Positions 39,801 to 51,313 of a stretch of 64,000 nucleotides of DNA are shown here, piece after piece. Numbering within the stretch: position 1 is the stretch's first letter; each line of letters begins with the position of its first letter. The notes below the pieces were generated by a model, which was not told the origin of the DNA, searched no databases, and saw only the letters and a list, made by a program, of their open reading frames with translations. The position numbers and the translations under genes were made by a program. Source of the DNA: Planoprotostelium fungivorum (lineage: Eukaryota > Evosea > Variosea > Cavosteliida > Cavosteliaceae); the NCBI GenBank assembly GCA_003024175.1, contig MDYQ01000353.1:124001-188000 (forward strand), in the 5' to 3' direction.

Positions 39801-40806
39801 TTTATTCACATTTATTTTCACCCACACAGAGACTGAACGACGACAGAGCCCCTGGGATGCCGTCGTCTTTGACAGTCAGAGTGCGTCCGAAGGCCTCGCC
39901 GTCATCCAAAACTGTGCGACACGAGCCGTGAGTTTCCCCTCTACAACCCGCCATCTCATCATCCGACAGATCGTCATCGGACACATGCCCATCCACCCCT
40001 ACCGCACGCTGCCCGTCTCCTTCTTGAGGAAACCAGCTCGTATCGCACCCCTCCTGTCGGCCATTCAGAGGAGACCCTCTAACCCGATGAGTGGTCCGCG
40101 TAGAAGGGTCTCCGTTGACTTCATGTCTCTGAAGGCCAGCGGTGCGTTACCCTTTGGAAGGGTGAGCTCGAAGGAAGAATTGGACCAGACGAGGGAGAAC
40201 AAGAACGTGGGGAGGAGTGGAAACATGTCGAGCCCAGAGACGATTCAGAAGGAGGCAGAGACTGTGAAGAAGGAGGAGACGGTGAAGAAGGAGGAGACGG
40301 TGAAAGAAGGAGAGATCAAGAAGAGAATTCTCGTCGTGGAAGATAACACCATGAACCAGAAGGTAAACTTTGAATATTTATTTATTTTATTTTTTTCTCT
40401 CGTTTGGGCCGGAGTCTGATGATGAGGACAGGTCATCAGGAGACTCCTGGCGAACATTGGACAAGCGGTAGACGTCACTCTCGTGGACAACGGAAAGAAG
40501 GCCGTCTCCGTCATCATGCAACAGCAGTTTGATCTCGTTCTGATGGACGTGATGGTGAGATGACACGGACTCTCATGTGACTTACGACCTCTTTAGATGC
40601 CGGAGATGTCTGGAACAGAAGCCACCGTTGAGATCAGAAAGTTGATTCCACCATCACGCCAACCTCGCATCGTGGCCCTGACGGCTAATGCGTTCGATGA
40701 TGATTACAAGAGTTGCATGGACAGCGGAATGGACTTTGTTCTGACGAAACCGATCGATCTGAAGGCCCTCAAAGAGGTCATAGACAAGACGCCCATCATC
40801 ACGTGA
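36862..40806 (+). CDS. Hybrid histidine kinase with one degenerate and one intact receiver domain
   Basis: ATG 36862 begins a long N-terminal region, probably including a PAS-like sensor around 37820-38540 (AFFNTAPIIMAVVEIVGDEG, DFIIIHLTGDIYALSAHDVTQFKEMEEE). The kinase core follows. The H-box SHEIRTPLSGILSMV has its phospho-His codon right beside an intron near 38535. The N-box is NLLSNAVKFS, G1 DRGVGIP, F PFHQ and G2 TGTGLGL-like GGTGLGLTIC. Next is a first receiver-like domain (YKILLYTKQKRV, SPWDAVVFDSQSASEG, PVSFLRKPARIAPLL). It keeps an Asp and the KP pair but lacks the acidic pair. The last domain is intact: KRILVVEDNTMNQK, DLVLMDVMMPEMSG (phospho-Asp), ALTANAFDDD, TKPID. A Lys/Glu repeat (KKEETVKKEETV) links the two. 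Acts in phosphorelay signalling; ligand unknown. No TM segment seen, so probably cytosolic. Confidence 0.88.
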
Positions 40807-40919
40807 TGATGGATGTCGGTGATGGAAGGGTCAGCTCTAGAAGTGCAGGCGTCAAGCGGAGGAGACGGAGGTCTCTTTGGATGTGAATAAGCAGGATAAA
40901 AACATTTGAAGTTTCATCA

Positions 40920-41040
40920 CGTCTCATCATCATGTTTCATCATGTCTCATCATCTCATTTCATCACGTCATCATGTTTCATCACGTCTCATCATCTCATT
41001 TCATCACGTCTCATCATCATCATGTTTCATCGTGTTTCTG
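40920..41040. repeat. CATCATGTTTCATCACGTCT simple repeats
   Basis: Interspersed CATCATGTTTCATCACGTCTCATCA units just after the histidine kinase stop, in the gap between convergent genes. Confidence 0.8.
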
Positions 41041-41105
41041 CCGCTGTCGTCGTGATGAACCTGTTCATGAGCCTCATCTCTCATCATCCACACTTACACG
41101 TCCTT

Positions 41106-42000
41106 TTATTCGACTCGTGTCGTCGATCCCTGCCGAACCGTACAAGGAAATTTCTTCGTACACTGACAATCTGGCAGAGTGCACCGAACAGAGCCACCGC
41201 TGGCGGGCAGATTCACCGGCCTCTTCCTCTTAATGCACTTCCCGTCTGGACTAGTCAGACCCTCTTCTGAAGCCTCTTTCGGAGGTCCTTCTCTCTTATC
41301 ACTCGTCTTTTCATCGTCTGAAACATCGGGGGATGATGCAATGACGAGGTTGTGATCGATGTTTCGGACGAGTTGATTGTAGATGGCCTGGCTCTCTCTC
41401 AACTGCTCTTGGGTGGCCGTGGCTTTCGTCTCATCGTTTGCATTCGTGGAGGTTGATGATTTGCAGGTGCAGCAGCCGCCTTTGTTCTTTAGACACTGGC
41501 AAATCTTCTCTGCCATGAGAGCGCCCCTGTCAAATGTTGAGAAGAGGAATGGATGTGATTGTGTCGGAGCCATATCAGATGTTGGAATGGTGCGATTGAG
41601 AATCAACCCCATCGTGATGCAAAAGAGATGGAGGACAAGTGTGTTTACATACTTTTCTGCTTGTGTGAGCGGGGCATCTTCTCCCTTCGGTGATGTCTGT
41701 GTCGTTTCCGTATTTGATGGTTGGGTGGTCTCCCTCAGACTCTTGTTCTCTGATTGGATAAGGCATATATACTCTAATAGTTTCCGTTGCTCCTCTCGTA
41801 ACTTGTCGATTTCTGAAGTGATCTTGTTCTCATTGGTCTTGAGAAACTCTATGTAACATAACGTCTTATTTTTACACGTTAAACCGGTTCTAATATCATT
41901 AGACATTGATGTTGTCATCATCAGATCACCTGTCTTCCTCTTCATCGGAAGTACTGGCTACCTCTTCTCTATCGTCTTCTGATGGTGTTTCTGCGCTCAT
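41106..42000 (-). CDS. Coiled-coil protein with Cys-rich motifs
   Basis: ATG 42000 opens an acidic leader (MSAETPSEDDREEVASTSDEEED). An intron leads to TGLTCKNKTL, then a leucine-heptad coiled coil FLKTNENKITSEIDKLREEQRKLLEYICLI to SENKSLRE. A further intron (GTATGTAAAC to TTTGACAG, ~130 bp) removes what would otherwise look like a hydrophobic segment. The protein continues ALMAEKICQCLKNKGGCCTC, a CxC-x6-CCxC cluster, and ends with basic, Pro-rich sequence and SVRCTLPDCQCTKKFPC, a second CxC-type cluster. A bZIP or copper-fist-like regulator came to mind, but no basic DNA-binding signature precedes the coil. Function unassigned. The Cys spacing suggests metal binding. Confidence 0.55.
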
Positions 42001-42450
42001 TGAAAGCGAGTTCGCGAGGGCTTCGGCTATGATGTCCTGGCTTGTGTTTCAAGTTGAATATTCTCCGCTTACAACACAAACACACGAATAACGCTATCTT
42101 TGATAACGTTATTCACAGACACCCCCTATCATTCGGGAGGACGTGCGGACATGTCTTTGATGTTCAAGGGCTCTCCCTCTAAATCGAAGCCTGCTTCTCT
42201 TCGAAGTTTCGAGTGAAGCAGAGTGGTTCATGAACGGAGAGAATAAAAGAAACGTCATCATCAAGACACCGTTCGATCGTCATTGCATGATCGTGATAAT
42301 AGTGTGCAACGATAAAATTATACAAAGAAGAGATTCAGAAACGAAAATCTATTTCCAAAAAGGAAGGTCGGGGTGCTGGCAGGTAGACTATTCACAGTGG
42401 CATGATTGGTTCAGCGGCGTCACAATCTCCAACGTAAGTGGACTCGTCCA

Positions 42451-43462
42451 TCACGAGTGCATGCTGAGTGTGTACATGTCTTTGAGATCGGCCAGGTAGC
42501 TCATGAGGTTGTTGAGACCCTTGATGTATCCATCATCACGTCCTCCATCTCGAATGGGGTAGACGTGGCTGAAATCGATCATCCTGAGATCGCAGGACAC
42601 GTCATCCAGATCATCTCCCTCGTAGATGAACATGAGTGAAGAGCTGTACATTCTAAACTGGGCGTTGGGGGAGTCGATCCACTGCTTGATGGCCTCCAGC
42701 TTGGTCATCCACTTGTCGATGAGACCGATCCTCTTCTCTATACTGTTCTTTCCTTGGTTCGAGACGTACATGTCCAGAGTGGAGAAAAAGTCCTTGGCCT
42801 CTAAGCGTTTCCCCCATATCTTGTCCTTGATGTGATAATCTCGAGTCTCTGGGTCGAATAACCACAGACCAGCGTAGCGCATGGCCAACGGTAGACTGGT
42901 CGTGGCACCGTCCTTCTTTCTTCTGTACTCTTTCTTCTCGTCTGATTCTTTCTCTCCGGCCGTTGAATGTCCCATCTTGATGTCCAAGATGTTCGCTCTC
43001 TTGTATCGAGCTGTAAGATCTTCTAACTTGACGAGTGCTGATATCGAGTGAAGGAGTGTAAAATGATCTCGATGGATATCAATCCATTTCGAACACAGAG
43101 GAAGGAAATGGAATATAGTAAAGGATACGTCTCTCCTTCATCTTGAACCCAAAATATTTGGGTGCAAACCGTTGGATCTGGGGACAATTGGGGTACACTG
43201 TCTCGTAGAAATTGAACTCATTCGCTCTTACGGGCTTCAGGATCTGATCGGGCATCGATCGATTCTTCATCATCATTCCTTTCTCTCCCGTGGTGGCAAA
43301 CTCAAATAATGAGTCCTCATGCGAGGTAGGTGGGGCAGGTGACTCTTGTGAAACAGTATTCAACGAAGAGGAACTCCAATTGTTCAGAAATGAAGCCGAT
43401 GGTATTGAGTGAGCGCTCTTGCTCAATGGGTGTGCCGAATGTACGAGTTGCAATTCGATCAT
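42451..43462 (-). CDS. Inositol polyphosphate kinase (IPMK/IP6K family)
   Basis: ATG 43462 opens MIELQLVHSAHPLSKSAHS, then EFNFYETVYPNCPQIQRFAPKYFGF. After the introns comes ANILDIKMGHSTAG, the family's PxxxDxKxG-type inositol-binding motif (DIKMG). Then AMRYAGLWLFDPETRDYHIKDKIWG, YSSSLMFIYEGDD (the SSLL-like motif), and LRMIDFSHVYPI, where IDF coordinates Mg. RDGGRDDGYIKGLNNLMSYL completes the fold. These kinases turn IP3 into IP4/IP5 or IP6 into pyrophosphates, in cytosol or nucleus. The exact substrate class is not settled by sight. Length about 330 residues, normal for the family. Confidence 0.88.
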
Positions 43463-44656
43463 CGTTTATATGTCCTTCTATACAATGATATCTTCTATAT
43501 ACGTAGTCTGGGTGTCGTCGTCTGAGATGGCGGCGCTGTGAAATAAAAGCGTGTGAGTTCTTGGTATCTTCTTTCTCTCGTGTCGACGAAATTTAGAGGA
43601 TTGAAGGGCGTCCTTAGCCTTTCAGGTGTTGCCAGGAAATTTGGCGGCCTCGGAGCAAGTCGGAACTATGAAACGTCGACTGGGATCTCCACAGCTTCCC
43701 TCGATGTGAAGATGGTTACGTGTTTGGAGGAGACGAGATAGAGTCGATATAGATAGGATAAAGAGATGCAGTGATGTCGAATCCGTCGATAGACGGACGG
43801 TGACGGTGCAAATGAGATGTGGATGTCGTGATTTCGCGTGGCATGATGTGCCAGATGGATGGACGAAATCACTCAAGATACTTGAGGACGTGCACCTATA
43901 GACAGAAGACATCTCTATCGAGCGACAGAGCGATATTCTGAATCAAAAGAGACTTGCGATCGACACATCACGACACGATGATCCGACGGAGACATCGTGC
44001 ACAGATAGAGGGACAACCACACACGGATCGACGTCCATAGGCATCATAGAGGGATCAAAACATTTCACAGCTTCCGTGAAGAAATTTCACGTTCGCATTT
44101 CTTTGTGAGGGAGGCAGCTGCACCATCGTGCGGAGAGTCTAAGACGTTTGGAGGGGGGAGAACGGCATGGGAAGTCGGAGATGGTTCGCATATCTGGGAT
44201 GTCTTTGTCTAAAAGAACGTCCGTACATGTCGTGTGATGGAACTGGTGGTGCCGTCTCAATGTTTGCGGATCTCTCATTCTTCAGCATCCGCTATTCAGT
44301 GTTTCTCTCTTCCATCTTTTACTTCCGGCATCAGAACCCAACGGTGGAGATCGTACAGACGGTGATCAGCTGTATCGTTAGATGTCGTCAACTCCTCCAT
44401 CGAGGGGGAAGCCCACTTCCATCATGATCATGTTACCTCCTTACGACTATATTCCGGGAGATTTCGACATCATCTTTGTAACGCGAATTCGCTCATTCCT
44501 CACGGGTCCGTCCATCACGAACCACTCACACGAACATGGTCCAAACACCTGCGATGGAGACGCCCATCGCCCCACGATCTCCTCGCAAGGTGATTGATGG
44601 ATCCATTGCACGTCGGGTGTGAGATTTGGGCTGATAGAGGTTAGCACCTTTCACAG
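43463..44656. other. 1.2 kb without a supported gene
   Basis: Short frames on both strands (43553-43741 plus, 44167-44427 plus, 44447-44517 minus beginning MDGPVRNERIRVTKMMSKSP) are open but have no family match or clear splice chain. A small unrecognised gene is possible. Confidence 0.4.
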
Positions 44657-47600
44657 ATGGGAGGGCCATGCAAGAGATTATACATGCCGTTGTTGGCGAT
44701 CGTTGTATTGGGGATCATGTTAGGATATGTCTACCTCAGCCTGGTATCTATGACTCACCCCAACCCGATGATATTACCTCCAAAGACGATTGCGTCTCTC
44801 AATCGAGTCGATGCCACACACTCTTCATTTGGAAAAAAGAGGTGGAGATGTTCGTTCGAATCATGCTTCTGATCCATCGCAGATTAGACATTCAAGATTA
44901 CCCTGAAGATGTGTCACCCGCGACGGCCGTGAGAACGAGGGTCGTCATGTTCCTCTTAGATGGTATGCATTTCGATGCAGTTCTCAATCATCCCGAGATG
45001 AACGGCCTGTTGAACGAACCTTCTTTCAAAAAAGACAGCGCTGTCTTCAAACTCACCATCCCCATGCCATCCATCTCTCTTCCCAGTTGGATCACTCACA
45101 TGACAGGTTCTTCTCCTCAATATCACGGTGTATCCGGTATAGACACCTTCTCATCTTCCATCACCTCCTCTCATCGATCGATGTGGACATCTTCGAACGA
45201 CGACGACATTTATCATTTATTCACATTTATTTCCAGGAAACAGTGCCCCTGAAGAAGTTATATCGGACAACCTCTTTCGTCAGGCTCAGAACTACGGACT
45301 CAGAGCGGCCATGACGGGCGATCAAGATTGGAGGACTCTCTTCACTACTTCCCTACAACCTCTATTCGGTGACGGCACGAGGGTGAGTACATGTTTTCAT
45401 TCTGATGACACACGTGATGCATCACGTCATGTGGACGATGGAAGATGATGATGATGATGCAGGCACCGGCTCTCAACGCCGCGTTGGATGAAACTCATCA
45501 GAGAGGACACAGTTTCATTGCTAGAGACGAATCGTGGGCCAATATCATGTACGAGGCCATGCTGACACCTTCGGTCTATTCGGAGAGAGATCCCTCTGCA
45601 GGTGTGTGTGCTTCCCATCGATTAATTGCTTTTCACTCTCACGTTCGTTTTCTTTGTAAACGTCCACCATCACACGTTCGATCTCGATCATTCTTTGTCA
45701 TCATCACGATCGTGATGCCATCATCGCCATCATCAATATCATCATCATCTATCCATCATCATTGGCATCTTGTCATCACCTGAAGAGAAAACCCAGATTG
45801 GCTAGACAGAGAACCCCAACCCATCGATCCTTCTTCTGTCGATGTCACCTACTTCCCGTACGACTTCTTCCTCAGTTACTTCGAAGACATCGACGGTCAA
45901 GGCCACAGCTTCGGATCTTCCAGTTCAAATTACGCATCCGCCATCACGAAAAAGACGAATATCCTCCGAAATTTCTTCGAAAAATTGGGGCAGATCGATG
46001 ACATAGAAGGCCGATCACCCGAGGGTGAATTTGCGCGGGAAAATTCGATTTTGAAATTCGAACAGGTCAGAAGTGGAGGACCATCGTTGCGATAACGGCC
46101 GATCACGGACACGTTGACGTCGGTGGTCACGGCGGCACGGCATCTCAGGTCACCCAGATACGTAAGTACATTACGCTTCCTTTTTCTCAGAATCTTCGCG
46201 GAATAGTCTGACGCCCCAACAGCCCTCGTCTTCTATTGTAACGGGTCGAATTTGGGTACGGCCGAATTAGAAGGAAGGATGAACATAGAAGATCCCCTGT
46301 CTCTGACCCGATCTACACCTTACACCTCTCACGATGTCAGTACCACACTGGCCGCCCTCTTAGGAGTACCCACACCCAGACAGTCCGAAGGCAAGATGAA
46401 CCGAAATTTTCCGAGAAAAATCTGAGATATTTCCAGGATTCTTCCTCCCCGTCGTCGAATATCTCATACGTAACTCGAGTCGAATGGAAATCCACGAGAG
46501 AGATCTATTTTTACAAAAGAAGGCTTACGTGTCTACCGTGGCAGGCTTCACGGGAGAGAGGGATGACACGAACGAGGCTAAAAATAGTCGAGATCTCGTC
46601 ACGCAGCTTCACACCATCGAAGAGGATGCGAGAGCTTATCGAATTGTAAAGAACGGGGTAAGACATCATCGATGCGATCATCATCGTGGATGCGATCATC
46701 ATCATCGATGTGATGGTGATGGACGTGCAGGTCATCTCAGCGATATTCTGGCTGATCTTATTTGGTTTGGCTACGTTCGTGGCTCACACGTGCACGAGTA
46801 TTGATTTTCTGGCCCTGCCACCCAGCCATTTGACGAGAATATTCAGAAAGGTGAATCTTCGTCGTTGTAGATGGAAAGTTCATGGAAGATTTACGGTACT
46901 AGTTGGTGAAGAAGGTGGGAGGAAAATTCACGGAAGATTCGTTCCAGAGGAGGAGCTACACTTCGTGCAGAATGCAACGTGCGGCTCTGATTGCGGCTAT
47001 TTTTAGCTGCATCATCTACTTTGCCGTTGTATTGGGCACCTTCTTCGTTATATTCAGGTGAACGACTCACACGAATTAAATTCCATTCTAAACGTGATTT
47101 AATCTTTTTCATCTCACTGATGTCCATTCAGATTGTACCGTAACCACAATCAATGGAAATGGGACTATACGATATTCAACAGTGATTATGACACCACCAT
47201 CACCATCATCCAGCTCATCATCCCCGCCATCGTCATCATGATGTTGGGTCACATCGTCTGCGTCGGTTTACTGTCCATTCCCTTCGTAAAGAGGTGAGAT
47301 GATTCATATGATCCTCTCATCACTCATCCTTCTCCGTGATCCATACATCGTTACCCTATCGTCTCCACAACATCATCATCCTTGCAACCGTCATCGCAAT
47401 CATCATCGTCACATCCATCGCACCATCATCATCACCGCGATCATCCACATCCACCGCACCATCAGCATCATCATCATCAAGATCAACATCCATCAACATC
47501 ATCAACATCATCAACATCATCAACATCATCAACATCATCACATCCATCACATCACCGACTCGATCAGATCCGCAGTTCGTCTCTTCGGCTACCAAGATGA

Positions 47601-48287
47601 AGACTTGAAGAAGAGCAACACGACACCCAACATCCTCATGAATCGATCAGAGTCACCCGTTATAGAAGATAAGACGTGCACCGCTCTGTCTCTCTTGACG
47701 TGGCAGTGGCTGTTGTATCTGTCCGTCATCATTGGTAACACCTTCTTGGCCTCTCAGGCTTATCAGTGTGTCTACTTGCCTATCTTCATGTCGGTACAGT
47801 TCACGACGTATTATAGTTGGACGGCAAGGTGAATGTCTTTCTCATCGCCGATGGATGATGTCTCGATAACATCATCTGATCTCGATGGTCATCCCAAGAG
47901 ATTTCGACAACGTCATCTGATCTCACATGATCTGCTTCCATCATCCATCATTCAATCTCACAATCATCATCACCATCACCCACACCTTCTCACCTTCTTT
48001 ATAGATTCCAGAGTCTCTGTCTCTCTTTCGTGGTCACTGCCCTCATCGCTTACACCACCGTCATCCACATCATCTACGTCCAATACATACATTCGGGTCA
48101 ACAGAAGCTCGACCCCTCTTCAAAGTCTAAATCCAACAACGATCTCGTCACGCTACCGCCGGCCCTTCTGAAGAGTCCCAACGGTGGAAAGAGCCTGAGA
48201 CAATCGGGGAGGAACGTCTTAACGAGCTCGGCTGCGCTGCGTATGGATCCCAGGAGAATCATGTCACCCATTCCTGAACAGAAATGA
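44657..48287 (+). CDS. Alkaline-phosphatase-superfamily membrane protein (phosphodiesterase/GPI-EtN-P transferase-like)
   Basis: ATG 44657 starts a signal anchor (PLLAIVVLGIMLGYVYLSL). The lumenal domain begins VVMFLLDGMHFDAVLNHPEM (metal-binding D in DG), followed by IPMPSISLPSWITHMTGSSP (nucleophile Ser in the MPSxSxPxW block). Then VTYFPYDFFLSYFEDIDGQGHSFG (D...GH) and ITADHGHVDVGGHGGTASQV (ADHGH) provide the remaining metal ligands. IPLVFYCNGSN, TSHDVSTTLAALLGVPTPRQSEG and FLPVVEYL follow as in type I phosphodiesterase/sulfatase relatives. The C-terminal third has at least six hydrophobic helices (ISAIFWLILFGLATFVAH, IAAIFSCIIYFAVVLGTFF, TALSLLTWQWLLYLSVIIG). The layout resembles GPI ethanolamine-phosphate transferases, but core signatures of PIGN/PIGO/PIGG are not clear, so substrate is open. 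Confidence 0.75.
47380..47560. repeat. CATCATCAAC simple repeat in an intron
   Basis: About ten ACATCATCA units at 47490-47545 within CAT-rich sequence, inside a long intron of the membrane phosphodiesterase-like gene. Same sense orientation as other intron repeats here. Confidence 0.85.
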
Positions 48288-49877
48288 GATGGATCGATGA
48301 AGATGTGATGGATTTTATTTCGTGCGAAATGAGAGTATAAATTATTTTATTTGGGAGTTTCCATCTTTTCACTTGTGCTGAAACATTGAGATCGCACATG
48401 TGTTACAGAGATGATCAACCTCGAAGGGAAAGAAATAAAACAGATTCGATACAGTTCTATTTATTTAATGTGTCGCCAGTATGCAATGTGGATTGAAGAT
48501 GTCTCAATGCATTCGAGAGAAGAAGGAACGCCGATGCTCTACCTGGGCTGGGTACGGCCATACTCCGTACACCACAGCCTCGTCAGACACTCGCCTGCCT
48601 TCATCGTAGAGACCCTCGAAAGGGTTGCTCCACTCCGGCCAGAATCAATCACTTTCGTGTATCATCTTCTGTGCGGTCGATGCGATAACACACAGTCTTC
48701 TGCCCGAAGGCATACTAGCCGTGCATTATCCATCGGTTGTCGGTCTGACTCCTGATAGCAGCATCGTCACCTCACATCGCCAAGTCAGGGACAACAGTCT
48801 GTGATCATCCTCGAAAGGAGAGCAGACGCTACTTGTGATCACTGTCGTTTGACTTGGTCGTTGGAGGTGGTTGGGGACACGTTCTTGTCTTCTTTCGTGC
48901 AGTTGTGAGGCTCCTCTAGTGTAATGTTGTGGTGCCCATATGGAGATTCGATTGTTGATCTTGTCACAGTCGGTGGGGCAGTGAAGAAGTTGGCTCTTGG
49001 TGGCATCCCAGTGAGGTTCCAAAGAGGATGTAAGCCCGTGTGTTCTTGATCAGAAGAGATCTTGTGTGGAGGAATGCATTCGGCCGTTGCAACTTGTGTC
49101 TCAATGAAGATCCGAGTAAGGATGTTCCATGGTTGTTGTGGCTGTGAAGCTGTTGTTGGCTTGTTCCTCTGTGTGCTAAGCAGAAAATGATTTGCCGGAA
49201 CCACTAAATGTTTCAATCCTCCTTCTTCGGCTCTTTAACGTGATTGTCACGTTAACAACCGTAAAAAAGTTATCAACTTGCGGATTTTAGAGTCACGTGA
49301 CCGGGCGTTCCGCCCTATTCGGATCTCCTCGTTGCAGATGCTTGATGGTGAATTCTGATGGCTCCTATACAGTGAGTAACTGTTTCGAAGTGGAAGCGGT
49401 ACGATGAAACATGACTTCAATATGAACTTGATCCCAATCAGAGGGATCGAAAGAGTGTATGTTCCGTCGATGATTCGGCTTCTGAAATCACCAGATCCCG
49501 TGGAACGCATACACGATGTGTGTGATAAAGTGATGAATGAACCGGTTCTGATTTATTTTGGTAGAGGGCTGTGACTGATTCTTTCTCGTCGCAGATGCGA
49601 TGGTGAATATTGATGGTGTCTTTGTCTTGTTCATATCGGTTGTTGATTCCTGCTGAATCCGGATTCGAGCTGATCTTGACGATGCAGAAAGACGCTAATG
49701 ATCTGCGATCAGATGCATCGTAGTATATATCTTATCGTCTATGTCGATGGCAACACGATGTCACAGTTAGACGTAAGATCATGAAGCTCTCTGTGAGATT
49801 TAGTTCAGCCGCGATTCTAGGAATTGTACCAAACATTTGAGCCAGACGCAACGTGTAATCATAAAACCACGAACACA
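48288..49877. other. 1.6 kb without a supported gene
   Basis: A plus frame at 48411-48755 (MINLEGKEIKQIRYSSIYLM) and a minus frame at 48839-49216 are open but unrecognised. Two diverged copies of a short sequence (CGTTGCAGATGCTTGATGGT at 49331 and CGTCGCAGATGCGATGGTGA at 49588) suggest an old local duplication. Confidence 0.4.
49235..49255. repeat. Perfect 9-bp inverted repeat, 3-nt loop
   Basis: TTAACGTGA-TTG-TCACGTTAA forms a short hairpin or palindromic binding site in the gap before the NADAR gene. No T-run follows and the gap has no confirmed transcript end nearby. Confidence 0.6.
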
Positions 49878-50387
49878 ATGCAAGAGAAACCATCACTCGA
49901 CGAGAATAACTTTGTCTTCTTCTGGCAGTCAGACGAAGAAAACGGAATCTTTGGACAATGGTCCAATCATCCATTCACCGTAAATGGAGTCCATTTCCCT
50001 ACCGCCGAACATTACATGATGTACCACAAGGCTCTTCTCTTTCAAGACAAACACAGCGCCGAACAGATCGCATCTTCCAATGATCCAGCCACAGTCAAAG
50101 CATTGGGCAGGAAGGTCTCGTCATTCGATCGAGAAAAATGGGAGGCCAACCGTCTACGCATCGTCACCGAAGGCAATGTGGGCAAGTTCTCTCAGAATCA
50201 AGAGGCAAAGGTGGCATTAATGCAGACGGGAGACAAGTTGATAGTGGAGGCCAGCCCTGAGGATCGTATTTGGGGTATTGGATTTACGAGAGAAGAAGCT
50301 CTGAAGAACATGGATGATTGGGGACTCAATCTGTTGGGTCAGGCTCTGATGGAGACACGAAAGAAGTTGAGACAAGAGAGGAGTTAG
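49878..50387 (+). CDS. NADAR/YbiA-type N-glycosidase
   Basis: Single-exon ORF from ATG 49878 (MQEKPSLDENNFVFFWQSDE). The NADAR (DUF1768/YbiA) fold is clear: FGQWSNHPFTVNGVHFPTAEHYMMYHKALLF, DPATVKALGRKVSSFDREKW, EGNVGKFSQNQEAKVALMQTG, VEASPEDRIWGIGF and NLLGQALMETRKKL. The WGIG and AEHYMM signatures line the active pocket. Family members hydrolyse N-glycosidic bonds of ADP-ribose-linked or early riboflavin intermediates and help remove damaged metabolites. 169 residues is the usual size. It is one of the few intron-less genes here. An upstream in-frame TTG is not used as a start in my reading. Confidence 0.93.
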   Translation: MQEKPSLDENNFVFFWQSDEENGIFGQWSNHPFTVNGVHFPTAEHYMMYHKALLFQDKHSAEQIASSNDPATVKALGRKVSSFDREKWEANRLRIVTEGNVGKFSQNQEAKVALMQTGDKLIVEASPEDRIWGIGFTREEALKNMDDWGLNLLGQALMETRKKLRQERS

Positions 50388-50684
50388 AGTCACGGAAGGA
50401 TTCGAATGGGGAATAGATTCGATGAATCAGTGACTTCGATTCCTCTTCGTATGATGATGGTCAAGACGATCGTTATCTATCTGCCACCGCTGCATTGTAC
50501 AGGAAGTTCGTTCAGTACTAGCTCAACCTAAGACTGATCTGAAGACACGAAGTAATCGATTGGGCCTCTTCAAATTGTCAATACATTTTGCGTACGTAAC
50601 GGAGGGAAATCTCTCAGGCTCTTCCTCTCTGCAGTTTGCTTCGGTTGTAGCACAAACCAGCACGAACACCACACGAACACCATC
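50388..50684. other. Intergenic, no gene recognised
   Basis: 3' flank of the NADAR gene and leader of the next gene. Nothing else seen. Confidence 0.5.
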
Positions 50685-51224
50685 ATGTCCTCCGACTCTA
50701 TCGCAGCTTTCCGCCGCACTATGGCGAGCGACCTTCACAAACTGGCTGAAGATCACCTCCAACACGATCTTCACCAATCAGATAGAGACCTCCTCATGTC
50801 TGCTGGAAACAGTTTCTTCACCTTCGCCGCCGCTGGAACCTTCATCGGTCTCTCTTTGGGTGCCCTGAGTGCATACCGATTGAGAGCGGCGAGAGAGGCA
50901 ATGTTCAAGGCCCTCCGTACCGCAGAGAGACCAACTCACTTGGTCTTCGCCGATGGAAGACAAGAGGCCGTTCCAGACCTGACGTCACACCTCAAGCCAT
51001 CGAGATTAGGAGGCATTGCCACGTATGTGCTGCTGTCCACGGGTGGCATGTTCTTGGGAGGAGAGACGGGAGCTCTCTTGGGCAGTCTGAGAGCCAATCA
51101 ACAGATCAAATCGAACCCAGCCAGTTACGCCAGAATCCAGACTGCATTTCGTAACTTGAGAGTGGACATGTTGAAGAAGGAAGCGGAGGAATTGGAGAAG
51201 GGAAGAGGCAATCTTAGCCTGTAA
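50685..51224 (+). CDS. Small membrane-associated protein with Gly-rich hairpin
   Basis: Single-exon, 179 residues from ATG 50685. The N-terminus is amphipathic (SIAAFRRTMASDLHKLAEDHLQ). Two Gly-rich hydrophobic segments follow: FFTFAAAGTFIGLSLGALSAYRLRAA and GGIATYVLLSTGGMFLGGETGALLGSL. Between them sits a hydrophilic loop (FADGRQEAVPDLTSHLKP). The C-terminus is a charged helix (LRVDMLKKEAEELEKGRG). Small-residue repeats of the GxxxG/glycine-zipper type suggest a helical hairpin in a mitochondrial or ER membrane. I do not recognise a named family. Confidence 0.75.
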   Translation: MSSDSIAAFRRTMASDLHKLAEDHLQHDLHQSDRDLLMSAGNSFFTFAAAGTFIGLSLGALSAYRLRAAREAMFKALRTAERPTHLVFADGRQEAVPDLTSHLKPSRLGGIATYVLLSTGGMFLGGETGALLGSLRANQQIKSNPASYARIQTAFRNLRVDMLKKEAEELEKGRGNLSL

Positions 51225-51313
51225 TAAACTGAGATCAGATGTGATGTTTCAATCATTTGAGAAGGTGGCGTCAGATCTGATTCTGTCTGTGTCAACAACA
51301 TCGCAGAAGCAAC

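Noticed and set aside
41560-41680. Transmembrane segment in the coiled-coil/Cys-rich protein
   Set aside because: The hydrophobic run lies in a GTATGT to TTTGACAG intron and is not part of the protein.
44657-48287. Definite GPI ethanolamine-phosphate transferase (PIGN/PIGO/PIGG)
   Set aside because: Topology and metal-site order fit the superfamily, but the diagnostic sequences of those three enzymes are not visible, so only the superfamily is claimed.
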